A DNA stretch of 64,000 nt from Pycnopodia helianthoides (taxonomy: Eukaryota > Echinodermata > Asteroidea > Forcipulatida > Asteriidae): NCBI GenBank assembly GCA_032158295.1, contig CM063253.1, positions 372,001 to 436,000 of the forward strand, in the 5' to 3' direction. Below the pieces are notes generated by a model, which was not told the DNA's origin, did not search any database, and was given only the letters and a program-made list of their open reading frames with translations. Position numbers and translations under genes: made by a program. Positions 1 through 12,788 of this stretch are shown one piece after another (position 1 is the stretch's first letter; every line of letters begins with the position of its first letter).

Positions 1-181
1 CGAACCCATGATCTTAATACGTATTAAGTAATTGTCTTATAGCTAGATCATCGAGTTCGCTCGACACAATTTCAGCCTAAATCATAGAATCCTAGATTAC
101 TTATACTAAAGCAAAGCTGAATCATATTCTATCAATCAATATTATTTGTCTAAGATAAATGTTTGTACATCTTGCAACAAC

Positions 182-460
182 TTAACCTAAAGCAACCAGA
201 CAGCATTGGCGAGTGTCAAAGACCAGAATCTGCACTTAAAGTGACCCAACATACACATGAAATAACAAACCTGTGAAAGTTTAAGCTCAATCGGTCATCG
301 GAGTCAATTAGGTAAAAATCCTCATTATGCCAGTTTTACTGTTTTCAAACATCGGGTAATGGACTCACAAAAATAAAAACTTATTGTTTTACTCATGTCC
401 CATAAACTATAGCATTTCAGGCAGGCTATTTAAAGGGGACACTATTCAACGTTGTGCACA
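182..460 (-). repeat. Diverged TTAA-type MITE-like repeat
   Basis: The block at about 203-330 reads GTGTCAAAGACCAG, then ACAAACCTGTGAAAGTTTAAG, then a CTCAATCGGTCATCGGAGTC-like stretch. Its reverse complement matches the right half of the element at 36766-37136, which contains GACTCCAATGACCAA and GAGCTTAAACTTT. A TTAA lies at 182 and another at 430, but the right edge does not read as a clean inverted copy of the left, so the boundaries are uncertain. I see no coding capacity. Confidence 0.5.
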
Positions 461-525
461 CCTTTTAAGAGAACAAACCACATGGATTGATTACTATGAT
501 AAAATTATTATACAAGTCTGAAATG

Positions 526-708
526 TCACTCTTTGTAAAGTTCATACAAGTAGACCAATCCAGAAATACTTCCAGTAGTAAGTAGACCCATTAAACCACC
601 GCTGCTTCTTTTGATTCCCGCAATTGAATAAATAGTCTGATCATAACGCGCATCAAAATAAATAATAACAATTTGAACTAAAAATAAAAACAGTAAAATC
701 AAACTCAT
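526..708 (-). CDS. Possible 60-residue two-helix membrane microprotein
   Basis: This is an ATG-initiated open frame of 60 codons. It starts with a strongly hydrophobic stretch (MSLILLFLFLVQIVIIYF), continues into a polar loop (DARYDQTIYSIAGIKRSSGG) and a second hydrophobic stretch (LMGLLTTGSISGLVYLYEL), and ends in YKE. A two-codon upstream ORF (ATG GCA TAA, 716-708) overlaps the start as TAATG. I do not recognise the family. The surrounding DNA is AT-rich and repeat-bearing, and ORFs this short are common by chance. The balanced, protein-like composition and two plausible helices are the only positive evidence. It could also be the last exon of a larger gene. Confidence 0.15.
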   Translation of the reverse strand: MSLILLFLFLVQIVIIYFDARYDQTIYSIAGIKRSSGGLMGLLTTGSISGLVYLYELYKE

Positions 709-729
709 TATGCCATCTTGGTACAATCC

Positions 730-3527
730 CTAACCTTGACAGAGATTTAATATTGCAATGCTTCCACCTTTAGTTAAAAAAAAATTAAAAAAAGTATAAA
801 TATCACTTAATAACTAACAGAAAATAAAAAAGTTCCATCAATGCGATTTTAAGTAATTTCGATGATAGGACCTTTCTTCTTTAAAACTTGAGGACTTGGA
901 ATACGCTTTTCCAAAATAATGGTGTTCTCCTCCAAAATTTAACAAGGTCTTCCCTTTTATCTTTAAAAGGCAAACAAAGTTGATTTCATCACTTGATTTT
1001 CTTCCACAGGTTTTATGTACTTCAAGGTTAACTGCATTCGGATACTTAATTGAAATGCTAAGTTTTCAAAAATACTATTTTATAGGTTGAGCTGTTCATC
1101 ACAGATTGCATGATTGGGCGTAAACACGTACGCAATTGGCAACAACAATAAATCCCTAACAAATTAACGAAATGGTGCATTTGGTTCAAGACTGGCAATC
1201 ATTTCTCTCTTTTAAATTCCACCAAATTCCCCGTCACAAGATAAAGGTTGGACAGCGTACGGTGTACAACCATCTTAAATAACATAGAGTTGTTATTGTA
1301 ATAATCTAATTTGTTTTCGCAGCTGAAATTGATTCAAAAGTCTCGATGGCGGTCCGCGCTGATTTGGCGGGTTCTGTCAATAGAAAAATACTCATCATCT
1401 TACAGCCAGCGTTTCCCGCCATTTATACCAAACTAGGCTAAGTCATCAATGCGTTGAATAGGAAGGGAGATTCAGGACAATTTGCGCACAACTACTCAAC
1501 GATCATCCACGGCTAAACAGAGACACGTCGAGTATTGTATGGCTATCGTCGTGCTTTTGAATTGCAGTTAAACAAGTTGACAGAATGCTATAGGATAAAA
1601 ATAAAAAAATGGCGAGAATTAGGCCAAATTCTTCCTGCTGATCAGGCGGTATTCTTTACTCAGCTGCTACGGTATGGGGATTGGCCAATAAAGCTATAGT
1701 CTCCAACTCAGGCTGCAATAGTCGTCTTTCAGTCAGGGAGACATTTCTCTGTACTTTCTTGGACTGTGGTGTGGCAATAGATATCCTTCGCTCCGTTTTT
1801 TAATAAGATGTATATTTTTCTTCTCTAACCTAGGATGTTGACTACGATTAGGTTACCACGGAAGCCCTTGAGATCTATAGGGAGGGAGCTATCACCGATG
1901 GTCTTGGAAACCCTCATTTTACAGAAGCCGCTATTTGGCATGGATAGTCTCCATAAGTGTCTACAGCTGTTGCTTGGTATTTTCCCGCGCTATGATATGG
2001 GATTTAGTTTACGCCGTGCCTTATCGAGCGGGTAAATTCTATCGCACACAAACACATTGCTTGCGAAGAGGAGAGGCAAAAATACACCCCACGGAGAAGT
2101 GTCTAAAAGCTGGCTGTGTTTTAAAGCGGCCATTGGAAAGGGGGGGACTAAAGCTTATTACTTTCCCGTAGACACTATTGACTGAAGCCGGCACGGAGCA
2201 GTTCGATTTCTTCGTTTGTGTGTTCTTGGGGCCCCATTGCGGACCGACTGGACCACTCAAAAAACAGTACATTATTATAGACGGAAGAGTCTTCGGCAAA
2301 TCGCTGCAAATAACAAACTTTGATTCAGAGTTCGATGACATTTTTTTGTTCACCGCAATCTTCCGGGCTCGGCCAGTCGGGTTATAACATTTCAAGCCGT
2401 AATTGGATTTGAGGGTGTTGTAGAAGACTTGGGAACGGTGAGAGGTGCTATCGACGAGCAAACCTGCACGTGGCAATTTGCAATTGAATACTTTCCCTCT
2501 CTTTGTTACCCCAAACCCACGTGACCTTTCACGGTGAACTTTTGGCCTAAGAAATTACATTTTTTTGCCAATTTTCTTCGAACATATTTATACTTTGCCG
2601 TGTGCTCGGCAGAATGGTGTAAGGTCATAGGACCTTCTTTCAGGCACACCAAGTAACTTTCCGTCCCAGCAACAAAAGGTCGTAAGAAATCAAAATGGCT
2701 TCTGACAAAAACCAGTATGGTATGACTGTCATATCTTTGTTGCAAGAATTACCACAAAGACATTTTGTTATAATGACTTACGAATAACAGCAAACCGATC
2801 GGAAATTCATTTCAAATCTCCAGTTTTCAATAAACACATCATACACAACTTGTGAATGTTTCATCAAATTTAGTGGTTACGTTTTTGTGTCAACACCGAA
2901 AAATGTGTTATCAGCGAGCTTTTCAAATAGAGATGAGAAAAATTTCCTCATTAATTTTGTTTTTAGATCTCAACTGTATTAATGTGTGTAACGTAGACAC
3001 CCTCTTGTTGTGTACACACTTTGTACTTGAAATAATTTCATGCATTGCTTGTGGTGTTACCTGACTCACTCCACTAACGCATAACATTAAACCTTTTGGG
3101 CGGGAAAATTGGGGGGATTCGTCACTTCGTTCTACCTAGTAACTGAGAATAATTATAAGAATAGTAGCCATTTGTAATGCGTCATGTCTGTCTAAAAAGA
3201 CATTGTTGGCACAGGAGAGATACAGATAAAACAAGTGGCCCTTCATGAGTTACAGAAAAGCAACAGGAAGTAAACACCAAAAGGTCAAAGGTATAGTTTG
3301 CCAAAGCCGGTTTGCGTAAACAAAACCCAAAATATTATAAAGTGAAGATACATCATGGGATTTTGAATGAGTGAATTCATTCCAATTATCTTGTTAAAAA
3401 ACATTCAAGCCACAGATGATTTTTAGCTATATTATCCATATGGATTTACATATCTTGTTAATACAGGTACATTTATTAAGTGTTGTTGTACATAAGTCAA
3501 TTTTCAAATAATTATATTATTTAAAAT
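730..3527. other. Intergenic DNA, no gene recognised
   Basis: This is AT-rich unique-looking sequence. A GC-richer stretch at about 1340-1480 carries two GGCGGG/CCCGCC words of E2F type. The longest open frame here, on the minus strand at 2039-2476 (145 codons), has no recognisable domain and a low-information composition. I found no other structure. Confidence 0.5.
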
Positions 3528-3532
3528 CTTTA

Positions 3533-3958
3533 TGTCTTGTGCTACATTTTTGTCTTTGGCTACATGGGTGTTGAGCTGCATTCATGACTCGTAGCTTAGG
3601 TCTTTGGCAACATTAAACAAATTAGCTATATTAAGGTCGTAGGCTACATTTAGGTTTTGGGCTACATTTAGGTCTTGGGCTACATTTAGGTCTTGGGCTA
3701 CATTTAGGTCTTGGGCTACATTTAGGTCTTGGGCTACATTTAGGTCTTGGGCTACATTTAGATATTGAGCTACATTTAGGTCTTGGGCTACATTTAGATA
3801 TTGAGCTTCATTTAGGTCTTAGGGTATATTTAAGACTTGGACAACATTAAGGTATTGGGATACATTTAGATCTTGGGCTACATTTAGGTCTTGGGCTTCA
3901 TTTAGGCCTTTATTGAGGACTTGAACTACATTTAGGTATTGGGCTACATTAAGGTACC
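3533..3958 (+). repeat. 18-bp tandem satellite (GGGCTACATTTAGGTCTT)n
   Basis: The unit GGGCTACATTTAGGTCTT recurs with an 18-bp period. The copies between about 3640 and 3815 are nearly perfect, and degenerate copies extend on both sides (GTGCTACATTTTTGTCTT on the left, ATTGGGCTACATTAAGG on the right). Decay from the centre outwards is typical of a satellite homogenised in the middle. Related words in the opposite orientation occur at 14816-14995. It is non-coding as far as can be seen. Confidence 0.93.
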
Positions 3959-6900
3959 CACACTAGCCACACAGGTATTTATTTGAAGAGAGGGAGGTTT
4001 CACAACTTGCGTGACACGACGAGAAGGCGTTCATTTCGAACTGTAAAGTTGTTGGTGAATTGAAACGAGGCGAAATTAAAGACAAGACACCTCGATCGAT
4101 TCCCCAGCTCGACCGGGAGATTTCCCGCCGTTGCAGCTGACGCGTTGCATCGTTTTGGCTAGAACTCTCCATCATTTAAATTGCCTGAAATATCGATGCA
4201 AAGAATAAACTGTTGTGAAGGAATTTTCCTCCCGTGTGCTTCTTCTCCTTCCCTCTCCATTCACCCGCGAGTTCAGTGATCGTAATTGTAGTATGTTGAT
4301 ATCCATTAAAATAACTCTGCCTGTTTAAAACGATTGATGTTATTCTGGTGGGTGTGAACTAAAATGCAATAACATGAATTCACCGTGATTGTAAGGAATG
4401 CCAAAAGAATGTCAGAATGTTCATTGATTTATTGCGGTTCTTTGTATTCAGCTTTTAATAATTGTGATTACATTTTTAGGTATTAAAGAGTTACACTGTA
4501 TACCTTAAACATGTTTTTGACTTGCCTTTATTAATATTTATTCTAAAATAAAAAATATCAGAAAACAAAAAGTTCAACTTTGGAAAACCAAAATGAACAA
4601 TCAACAATTGTTTTACAAACGGTGTACTCATTGAGTCAAAACAAACACTATGGAACCATGAACTTGGTAGGAAAACGCCCCCATAAATCCCAAAGTCACC
4701 CAAAAGTCAATCAAGACTCGATTTTATTTTCAGAGATCAAACCCTAAATCAAAGCCCAATGATTACTGAGGGAAGCTGAGCCGACCTCCGCTTCTGTTTT
4801 CCCACGTTGCCTGAGGGCCACTTCATTTGTAATTTGTTCACGTCTCGTGACTGGCTAATCAGGGGTGAGTCAGTATCATATATATATTTTTTGGCGGGAA
4901 TGATCCTTAGGTTGATTATAAAATCATTAACAGGAATCGGCCACTCCGATTTCACATTTTGGCACTTGACCACACCGTGAAATTTGTGGTGGAGCGCCAT
5001 TTTTGAGGACACAATTTTCTTCAGGGGGTGTCGGTCACATGATAGCCTCGTTGAATTATTCATAGTCACGTCATGACTTGTGGGCGTGGCTCTGTTATCC
5101 CCAATAGCGTATTTTAAAGATTTGTAGAAATGAAGGCAGTCTTGTTATTTTCCCCCCTTAAAGTAGTAGAGGATTTAAAAAAAATCATTACACCAAGGCA
5201 TCAATGTGATCTCCTTACAAATAATGGGTGGAAATATTTGTACGATTGCGGATTCAATTCCTGGTAACGACACCAAAAGATCCACAAAATGTCTTGAGAA
5301 TTCAGAAGTCTAAATGTGTACATACAGCAGTGAGATTACAAGACCCGAATAAAAAAAACCCAACCTTTTCTTGAAAATCAAGAAAAACTTTCCTTCCAAT
5401 ACCACGAAACGGACAGATCACATTCAGGATTCTTATAACAATCCCCGTCGTGATTAAAGCTCACTACTTCATTACCTGTTCCCCAACGGAACACAGTCGT
5501 TCTCAGACCAATTTAACCCAACAAGTCTCCACGGCAAAAGTGTAGCCTAGGGGGGTAAGTACGAACCCGCATCATCCGTTCCTGCTTGAAACCCAGCCAC
5601 GCGGAACATAACAGTCTCGGACAATTCATATCATATTTTTGTGTGTGTTTTTGATTGAATGAAAAACCCGAAGATTGTTTAATAGCTGGCGTTTTGAGGA
5701 GGAGGCAACGAGGCAAGATGTGATTGTTGACGAGTCAGTCAAAGTGTGAACAAATTGAGATCAGAGGGATAATAAAGTACGCACTGGCGAGGGTCACGAC
5801 TCTCGGATAAAGAAAGGTGTTGGAATTTGACCTTAAAGGGACAATATTTTGCAATTTAATTGTTTTATTGATTTTTATTTTGTCCTCGGGGGACTAAAAC
5901 TTTTATTCATTTCAACATAGTCCGCTTGCATATTATTACAATACCATCAATAACTAAACTAATATTACAGACAATAGAAAATACCTCCAATTTAAATTTT
6001 AATTTGTCAAGTTTACTATTAGTAATAACAATGACATTTTCAAGCTCAAATCACAGTTGTCACTCTTTTCTGTGTAATGTAAAGGGTGGTATTCCACCAT
6101 TCATTACCGTTATAAAGATATGGTAGCGGCCTAGCAGTAGAGTGTAGTTGGGGCCAGTTTAAAAAAATTGAGAATACCGACTAATATTTGCCTCGTGCTC
6201 TAAATTTCTGGGTCTGACCCGAATCTTATGTCAAACTGACGCAGAATCCAAGTCAATATCCCCTTTTGTGACCAGTTTCTGGTCGGGATGACCAAGAAAT
6301 GGGTCAGGCCCCATTGGGACCCGAAATCCGTGTCAACTCTGACCAGGGATTTTTTGTTTTGTTATTTCGGTCCAAAAAGACAAAGAAAACTCGCAAGTAC
6401 AAAAAGAGTAGATCAAAGTTTCATTATTGATTGATTTTTGGAAGAGTAAATTAATTCCCGACCCCTGGTTCCCCCAAAACACGCCATGGCAACCGGCGTG
6501 AAAAAAAACATCAAATTAGGTCACGTTTGGTGAGAACTACTGTGGAAACTGGGATTTTGAGATCTGGAAAAACCAGGGCCAAAAAAGGTCAAAGAGTAAA
6601 ATTGCGTGTTGAAAAAAAACAGGGGAAAAAAAAGAAAAAGTGTGTGGATGTTTTCAACGTTTTTATACAAAGCATTAAACTCAACAAGAACGGAGTTATT
6701 TTTCAGGACTGTAGTTATAATTCACTGTCACAATTACATTTAGAATATAGGAATCAACATTGTTAAAGTAGGAATCAATATTTGTAGAGCAACAGAAAAG
6801 ACTGTTTTGTGGAACAGTCTGTAAATATCGAATTTCTGAATCAATGATAATCCTGATGGCGTTTTTGTTTGAAGGCAGAAAGTCAGCATGCAAAGGCTGT

Positions 6901-7790
6901 TTTCTTGCTCTGAAAACGGCGGTCCTTTGTGCACCCCAGGGAGTTATTGTGTGGCCCAATAACACCGCATAAAAGCATTTCGAGGTGTGACTTCTGACAA
7001 TACGATATCTGAAAATTTAAACAAACTCCCAATTCAAACATACTTATTGTGGTGAATGCAAAACTGTTTTTCTTCTAAACATAATAAAATTGACCCAAAA
7101 ATGCCTGCGAACGGTTTCATTTAATAACAGAATGTGATCAGCTAAATGATGCAAGTAAACATTGCGGTAAGTTTACTGCACACAAAACATAATACACAAC
7201 AGTTGTTAGTACTACCGCCGTTCAGTGCCGTAACAATAACGAACCCTCGTGTAATCTCACGGGATTTGGGATTATATCCGCGAACATATGCTGGACAGTT
7301 TTGCCGTACGCTTCAGGGACTGATTTCAAATAATTTAATCACAAATCAATAGGGACCCTGTTTATAAAATATGTGGAGACAAATTTCACTGCACTTATTC
7401 AAGATGCTGAAAGGATTTTATTGATAATTTTTGGACAGATTTTGCGAGCTAATCCCAGCGGGAGTTGTCTTTTTGTGTTGGCAAAATGGTTTAATTGCCG
7501 CAAATACTGTAGGCAATGTAGATGACGCGCTTGACGCTTCACCGAGGAAATCGTGCTCGCCCCTACCGTCAATCGCCTCCCAAGCCTCCCAAGGGTCTTG
7601 TAGGAGTGTTGCTGATCGAATAACAAACAGCAAAGAACTTGAACGAAAGCTTTTAAAATTGTTTTTTTGTTTCGTAAGAAATTCATTGCTGAATAAATGT
7701 CAAGGCATTTAACAATTTGACGTCGCAGATAAAATATCATTATCATAATTTCAGCCAACTTGTTTTTCCCCTGTCATTCAAACAAGTGTA
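3959..7790. other. Intergenic DNA with a hairpin-rich patch, no gene recognised
   Basis: About 3960-4180 is GC-richer and could be a conserved non-coding element, but nothing coding is recognisable. At 4886-4900 there is an E2F-like TTTTGGCGGGAATG. At 6210-6294 three short perfect inverted repeats sit close together (see findings). The remaining sequence is AT-rich with short chance ORFs. Confidence 0.45.
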
Positions 7791-7835
7791 TAACCAAAAC
7801 GAGGCCGGTTGGGAAAATAGTCTGGTACCTTTTTT
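7791..7835 (-). mobile_element. Solitary end of the CCAAA-TIR MITE family
   Basis: TAACCAAAACGAGGCCGGTT, followed by AAAATAGTCTGGTACC, matches the terminal inverted repeat of the element at 10727-10964 (TTAACCAAAC...AAATAGTCTGG). No partner end was seen nearby, so this looks like a truncated copy. Similar single ends occur near 25461-25500 and 34545-34590. Confidence 0.45.
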
Positions 7836-10726
7836 GTAAATCCGGAAATAAGTATTAAAGCTTTGAATTTTTTACGGGGAACATGACCGATGAGATTGAC
7901 CTGTTAATATTTCCTTCGCGTGATTGCGTAAAAAAGGCAGACAAAGGTTACATATTTTTCTCTATTTATTTAATAAAGAAAGAATTTGTATCGGGCTTAT
8001 TATTGCTCATAATTTTTTTTCTCCAAAGACGAGAATATTTCCGCTAAGAACACTTTCCTTTTTTGTATTTGCACTGTGATTTCTTTTACACAAGACAACT
8101 TAAAACACACTTGGGTAATAGCAAATATGGGTTATATTCAATGGTGCACTACATCTTTACTTGAAATCAATTTGGAGGTAAGTCAGAAACGAATCAATAC
8201 AAATATAAAATTGCTAGGGAGCGGGTGCGAGCTTATTCTAAAAACCACCGCATCCTCTATAGTATACACAACTGCCACTGATGCTAAAAATAAAGCGGTT
8301 GACATTTCCATTTTTCCATAGACGAATTATGGAAGACAGCGAATCAATGGAATCGACTGAAAGCTAACTCTCTCGCACGTAAAGGCCCTACTTATGAAAA
8401 TCGAGACAAAATATCGTGAGAGAAAAACTGTTGCATTTTACATGAGCGCCGTTCGGAACTTGTCAACCACGGGGCTCGAAGCCGGGGGGTTTTGATGTAT
8501 GGCAAAAGCCACACGCGGACCAAGCTCAGTCATCGATTCCCTTCGGATCAATGTTTGCGCGCTCGGGAAAAGAAGTAATAATTTAGCCTAAATTGAGTAC
8601 TAGTGTCAAATTTGAATTCACTGCCTCACGAACAATGAAAACACGGCCAGCAATTAGTAAGAAACAAGATATCTGAGATTTAATATCAACCGAAGAGAGC
8701 TATGGACGTGCATTATAAGGTGATGGATTGCTAACACTAGAAATTGAAGACCTAATCCCCCTCTACTGGACCGGGCAGCGCCTCACTTAGTCCACCGTCC
8801 CGCGCTTCACAACGCCCCGCGTTGCTGTATGCAGCCGCTTGCCGGACAAATTATTACTACAGATTTGATTCAGAGTTTGTTTTATGTCATCCAGGTAATG
8901 GCAAAATAAAATGAATCGCACTCAGCAAGCGCTACCTCCACGTGAAGAAGAAAAAAGGGAATTTCAAAGAGTAAATTGGCAATCAGCTTGTCAGCCCATT
9001 TCCTTGTGTTCCGCGGGGGAGACGTTTACACACATACAGTACGGATTCTCGCACTTGGCATGACAGTCTGATCTCGGCCAGTCATCTCTAGCTGCTTTTT
9101 TGTAGGTTAGACGTTGTCATAGATGAAAGAAAACTACTTGACAACGACAGAAACGGATCGTGTGCTAAACAATACAGAGGGGCGGCCCGGCAAACTTAAC
9201 CAGCGCAACACCGTGGTTTTTTCCTTCTTTCACCACTCTTCTACCCTTGAATCATCAACTCTATTTGGCACGTTCCTTTTTTTAATACCTACTTCATTTT
9301 TTTCAATTAGGGGGTACGGCCCGGGTGCCTCTTCAGTAGGATCCTGGCTCGGTGCAGCCCATACCCCTTGTGTTGATCCTACATGAGTAAAGACACTCGT
9401 GTCATCGATTGGGAACCCTCTCCAGCCAGCTCACCACGGCCCAATATCGCGAGACGGACAAAAAATACCATACCAGAAACAGGCTCACTCAGGGCTGGCG
9501 GTCGAGAGCCGGCCGCACGGGCTGAAATTATATCCCCGTAGTAAAGTGATAATTAAAAGCGATACAGCTGGCGGAGTTGACTTTACAATCATGTCCCGTA
9601 CAAATCGTCCTCAAAAAAGATTACATCTCCTACGTATTCAATCAATTAGTTTCCTTAATAAGACCACTCCTGGTCTTTTTTTTCGGAGGACACCAAATAA
9701 CCGAAAATTTAATACTGCCATCGATTTTTGTGTTGTATATGAACGGAGTTTTTGTTGTTGGAGCTTAGAGCCCCGAAGCTTCGTTTTATGTCTTTTTTTC
9801 AGACCCGATGAAATGACACGATTCAAACATGGTTTGGATAAAAAGGCAAGCCCCGGTCGGGGAGACTTTAAAACGAGCTGCCGGGATTGTTTCTTTTCAT
9901 GGGGGTGGTGATGGGAGAAGGACAAGACGGGGGAAAAAAAATACCGACTTCTTAGTCCAAATCACCTCGGCAACATGATTGCCATTATTTTCAGGACGGG
10001 CGAGAGGAAAAGAGCGACAAACAAGCAGTCGGATGTGCTGCTTGGCGGAGAGTGAGCGGCGCGCGCGGTCATTTGATCCGGTTCTTCCTCCACTTGCTCA
10101 CCGAGCAAGGAAAGCGAACACCACCGTGGCTGACTCGCATAGGAAACGCATCGTTAGATACTATCAGACAAGACCAAATCATATTTTCTATTAAAATTAA
10201 ATCCTTCCCTCGGACTTTTTTCTTTCTTTCTCCCTCTTTTTTGGAGAGGGTTTTATAAAAGAACAGAGCAATTTCCTCTTGCGATTCGTGTAGGATTTAG
10301 CTCCATAATCAAACACGACTTAGACTCATTAAATCGCCCCTGTATAACCCGCGCCACGGTCAGAGATTCAAGCGCGAATAAGTGGCTTCTCTCGTTGCAC
10401 TTTTGACGGGCGTGAGAGGTGGAGTTAACCGAGGGGTCTTCACCGTGCGACTGCGGACAATGCCGGAGGTTTCAAAAAACTAAAATCTTTCGCCATCTCT
10501 TCCTCTCTCTTTCACAGTGGAGAATTCGTCCATGATGTGATCAGAAGAAAGAGTACTTCTACTACAGATAAAATCACACGGACACTTGTGGCTTCAAATT
10601 AAATAATACAAAATAAAATTAATAAAATATAAATAAATCAATAAACAAATCAATACATGAAATTAAATAAATCAGTATATTTGTTTGAGAGACTTTTTCT
10701 AGTCTTTCCTTACATTTAGAGTATGT
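7836..10726. other. Intergenic DNA, downstream of the DMRT gene
   Basis: This interval has GC-richer patches at about 8350-8560, 8750-8860, 9300-9560 and 9990-10150, separated by AT-rich DNA. A plus-strand frame of 170 codons at 9399-9911 begins with GTG, not ATG. It has no recognisable domain, and its length is near what chance gives in 64 kb. The GC-rich patches may be regulatory DNA; no gene is supported. Confidence 0.4.
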
Positions 10727-10964
10727 TTAACCAAATAAGCCAAGAGGTTAGGGGACAATAGTCTGGTTCATTTCAGCCATAATATTTAGCAGTATAATAA
10801 TCAATTGTTGAACAGGGAATACAACAACGATATCAACAGTACGATTAACGTCACTTTCATCTGAGTCTAGTTACACTTTTCATAATGATAACGATTCGAT
10901 ACTGATTCTCATTCAACATACAAGGTGCCAGACTATTTTACCAGTACAGCCTCGGTTTGGTTAA
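10727..10964. mobile_element. TTAA-flanked MITE with CCAAA terminal inverted repeats
   Basis: The element is bounded by TTAA at 10727-10730 and 10961-10964. The left end reads CCAAATAAGCCAAGAGG and then GGACAATAGTCTGGTTC. The reverse complement of the right end reads CCAAACCGAGGCTGT and then AAAATAGTCTGGCACC. These are imperfect terminal inverted repeats of about 40 bp. At about 238 bp with no ORF it is a non-autonomous element. TTAA target duplications are characteristic of piggyBac-type transposition, so that is the probable source, by inference. Confidence 0.7.
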
Positions 10965-12788
10965 CAAGATACCTACAACATAAAACTGTACAGGTCTTGA
11001 CCAACAGAAAGACAACTAGAGGCGTGTTTAATCAACGTCAGTATTAAAAAGAGTTCAAATCTAACAAGTTGTTTTTAAAATATTATATTATTGTCCAGTT
11101 AATAATCAATGGTAACTATCGACATTTCCATTCCTACTCCTGTTTTTTATCAGTCATAAGGGAACATTTGTACTCGTGCTCTTTTCCCGTGGCGGATGTT
11201 ATGGAGGTGAGGTTGAGGGGGGGGGGGCAGATTTTTAACCAAGCACTCCTAAGGCGAGTTAACACGCCGAAATGGAGAGCGCATCCAAGCCGGTCATTTC
11301 AAATCCCGGCCCAAGACCTATCCACCGTGGCTGGGAAGATAAAGAGAAGAGCCACCCCAAGTACTATTCATTAACTTCGTTGCGATTTAATTTAACAATG
11401 TTGCAGCCTCTCACTTTTCCCCTTTTGCAATTTCCCCGAGCTTGTTTGGCCTGGAATGCTTCAGCTCGTGTTGCTCATATAAGACCCGACCATTTCTAAG
11501 CTAGCAATGCGTTTCCTGCTCCGTTTATTATTTGCTGTCTGTACCCGGCCACTGTGCGCCACGGGCAGCAATCATATTATATATTTTCGTCCATGTGTTG
11601 TCTTTTTGACTTTTCGCGCCTTCCTTTCTGCTTGACTGATCAACAAGTAGATTCAAGAGTATTTTGTATATAAATAAAACTAAAGCCCTTTACGCTTTTT
11701 TGATCTCATAGGAAATGACTGCAAGCGGTAGCTTAAGATAACTATTGGCCAGAAACTCATTTTTACTCGCCGAAACGATGCACACGTTCTGTTTTTATTG
11801 GCACGACAGCCTCTCCATAGCTTCCCCCTTCCACTTTTTTTTTTTAATCAAATGTTGCTAATCTTCTATCTATTTAGATTTCCCCTCGTGTGGGAAGGCT
11901 AGGCATTGATGGCATTGCATCCCCAATCCGAGAAATTGTACACCGCCGTTTGTCTTTGGTTACTTCGCCAATAAACAGGACGGCACTGGACGCGTAGAAT
12001 GGCAAGGGGAAAAGAAGAAGAATAAGAAGAAGAAGAAAAAATGGCCGGCGTATCTGGAGGGTTTGAGTTTGCCGAGAGTTAAAGAAGCACGTAGCCCGAG
12101 AGACTGAGTCCCACTTGTTCAGCACCTGTCAATCACGGCTTGAGGAACACAAGGAATAGGAAAATAAAATAACAATAAAAGACAGCCGTGAATTTAGTTA
12201 TCAAATCATTGTTATCCGGCGATCGGAATATTGCGTCTCTTGCAAACAAGCGACAACTATACCAACCAACTGACAGTTTATGAGTGCTTCGCCTTCCCGA
12301 AATTGAAAAAAGCACATTTTTGTTTTCCTTTTAGGAGGTGGGGAATCGGAGTAGAGATTTATTGAAACTTTGTTTAAGGTTCGAGCTTTTGGCGAAGATC
12401 AAACTGGCCTGGTGATATAAACTAAACCCTAAACAAAACAAGATTGTGCAGGGAGGCCGGACATTGGTTGTAAAAACAAAAACATTGGACGACTTTTGTT
12501 AAATGAAAAAACCCTCTACTGTTTTTCGGTAAATATTGAATCCATGACGTCTGGTTAATCACACGTCTCATTTTTTTTTAAATAGAAAATTGAAGGTTGG
12601 AGAACTTTCAACAAACTGCTTACAGCTTAGAACGAAGTTAACTTTCTGACAAGGTGATTTAACATATGAATCAGTCCAGGGAAAATACTCTACGTTTCAC
12701 TGGGTGGAGCGGAGTGGGTTTCATCATTGCTTAAGAGTTCCTCGATGGAAAAATGATTATCTTTATCATGAGAAGATATCCCTATCAA
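10965..12788. other. Intergenic DNA, downstream of the DMRT gene
   Basis: This stretch contains a G11 run (11217-11227), a short GAA-rich patch near 12010-12040 and a GC-richer section at 11260-11350. CTGTCAATCA at 12126-12135 is, on the minus strand, the exact PBX/PREP decamer TGATTGACAG. No coding region is recognised. Confidence 0.4.

Noticed and set aside
2039..2476. 145-codon minus-strand frame
   Set aside because: No domain, starts in unremarkable context, and lies in repeat-poor but non-conserved-looking DNA; within chance length.
9399..9911. 170-codon plus-strand frame
   Set aside because: Starts at GTG, no recognisable domain, and about one chance frame of this length is plausible in 64 kb read on both strands.
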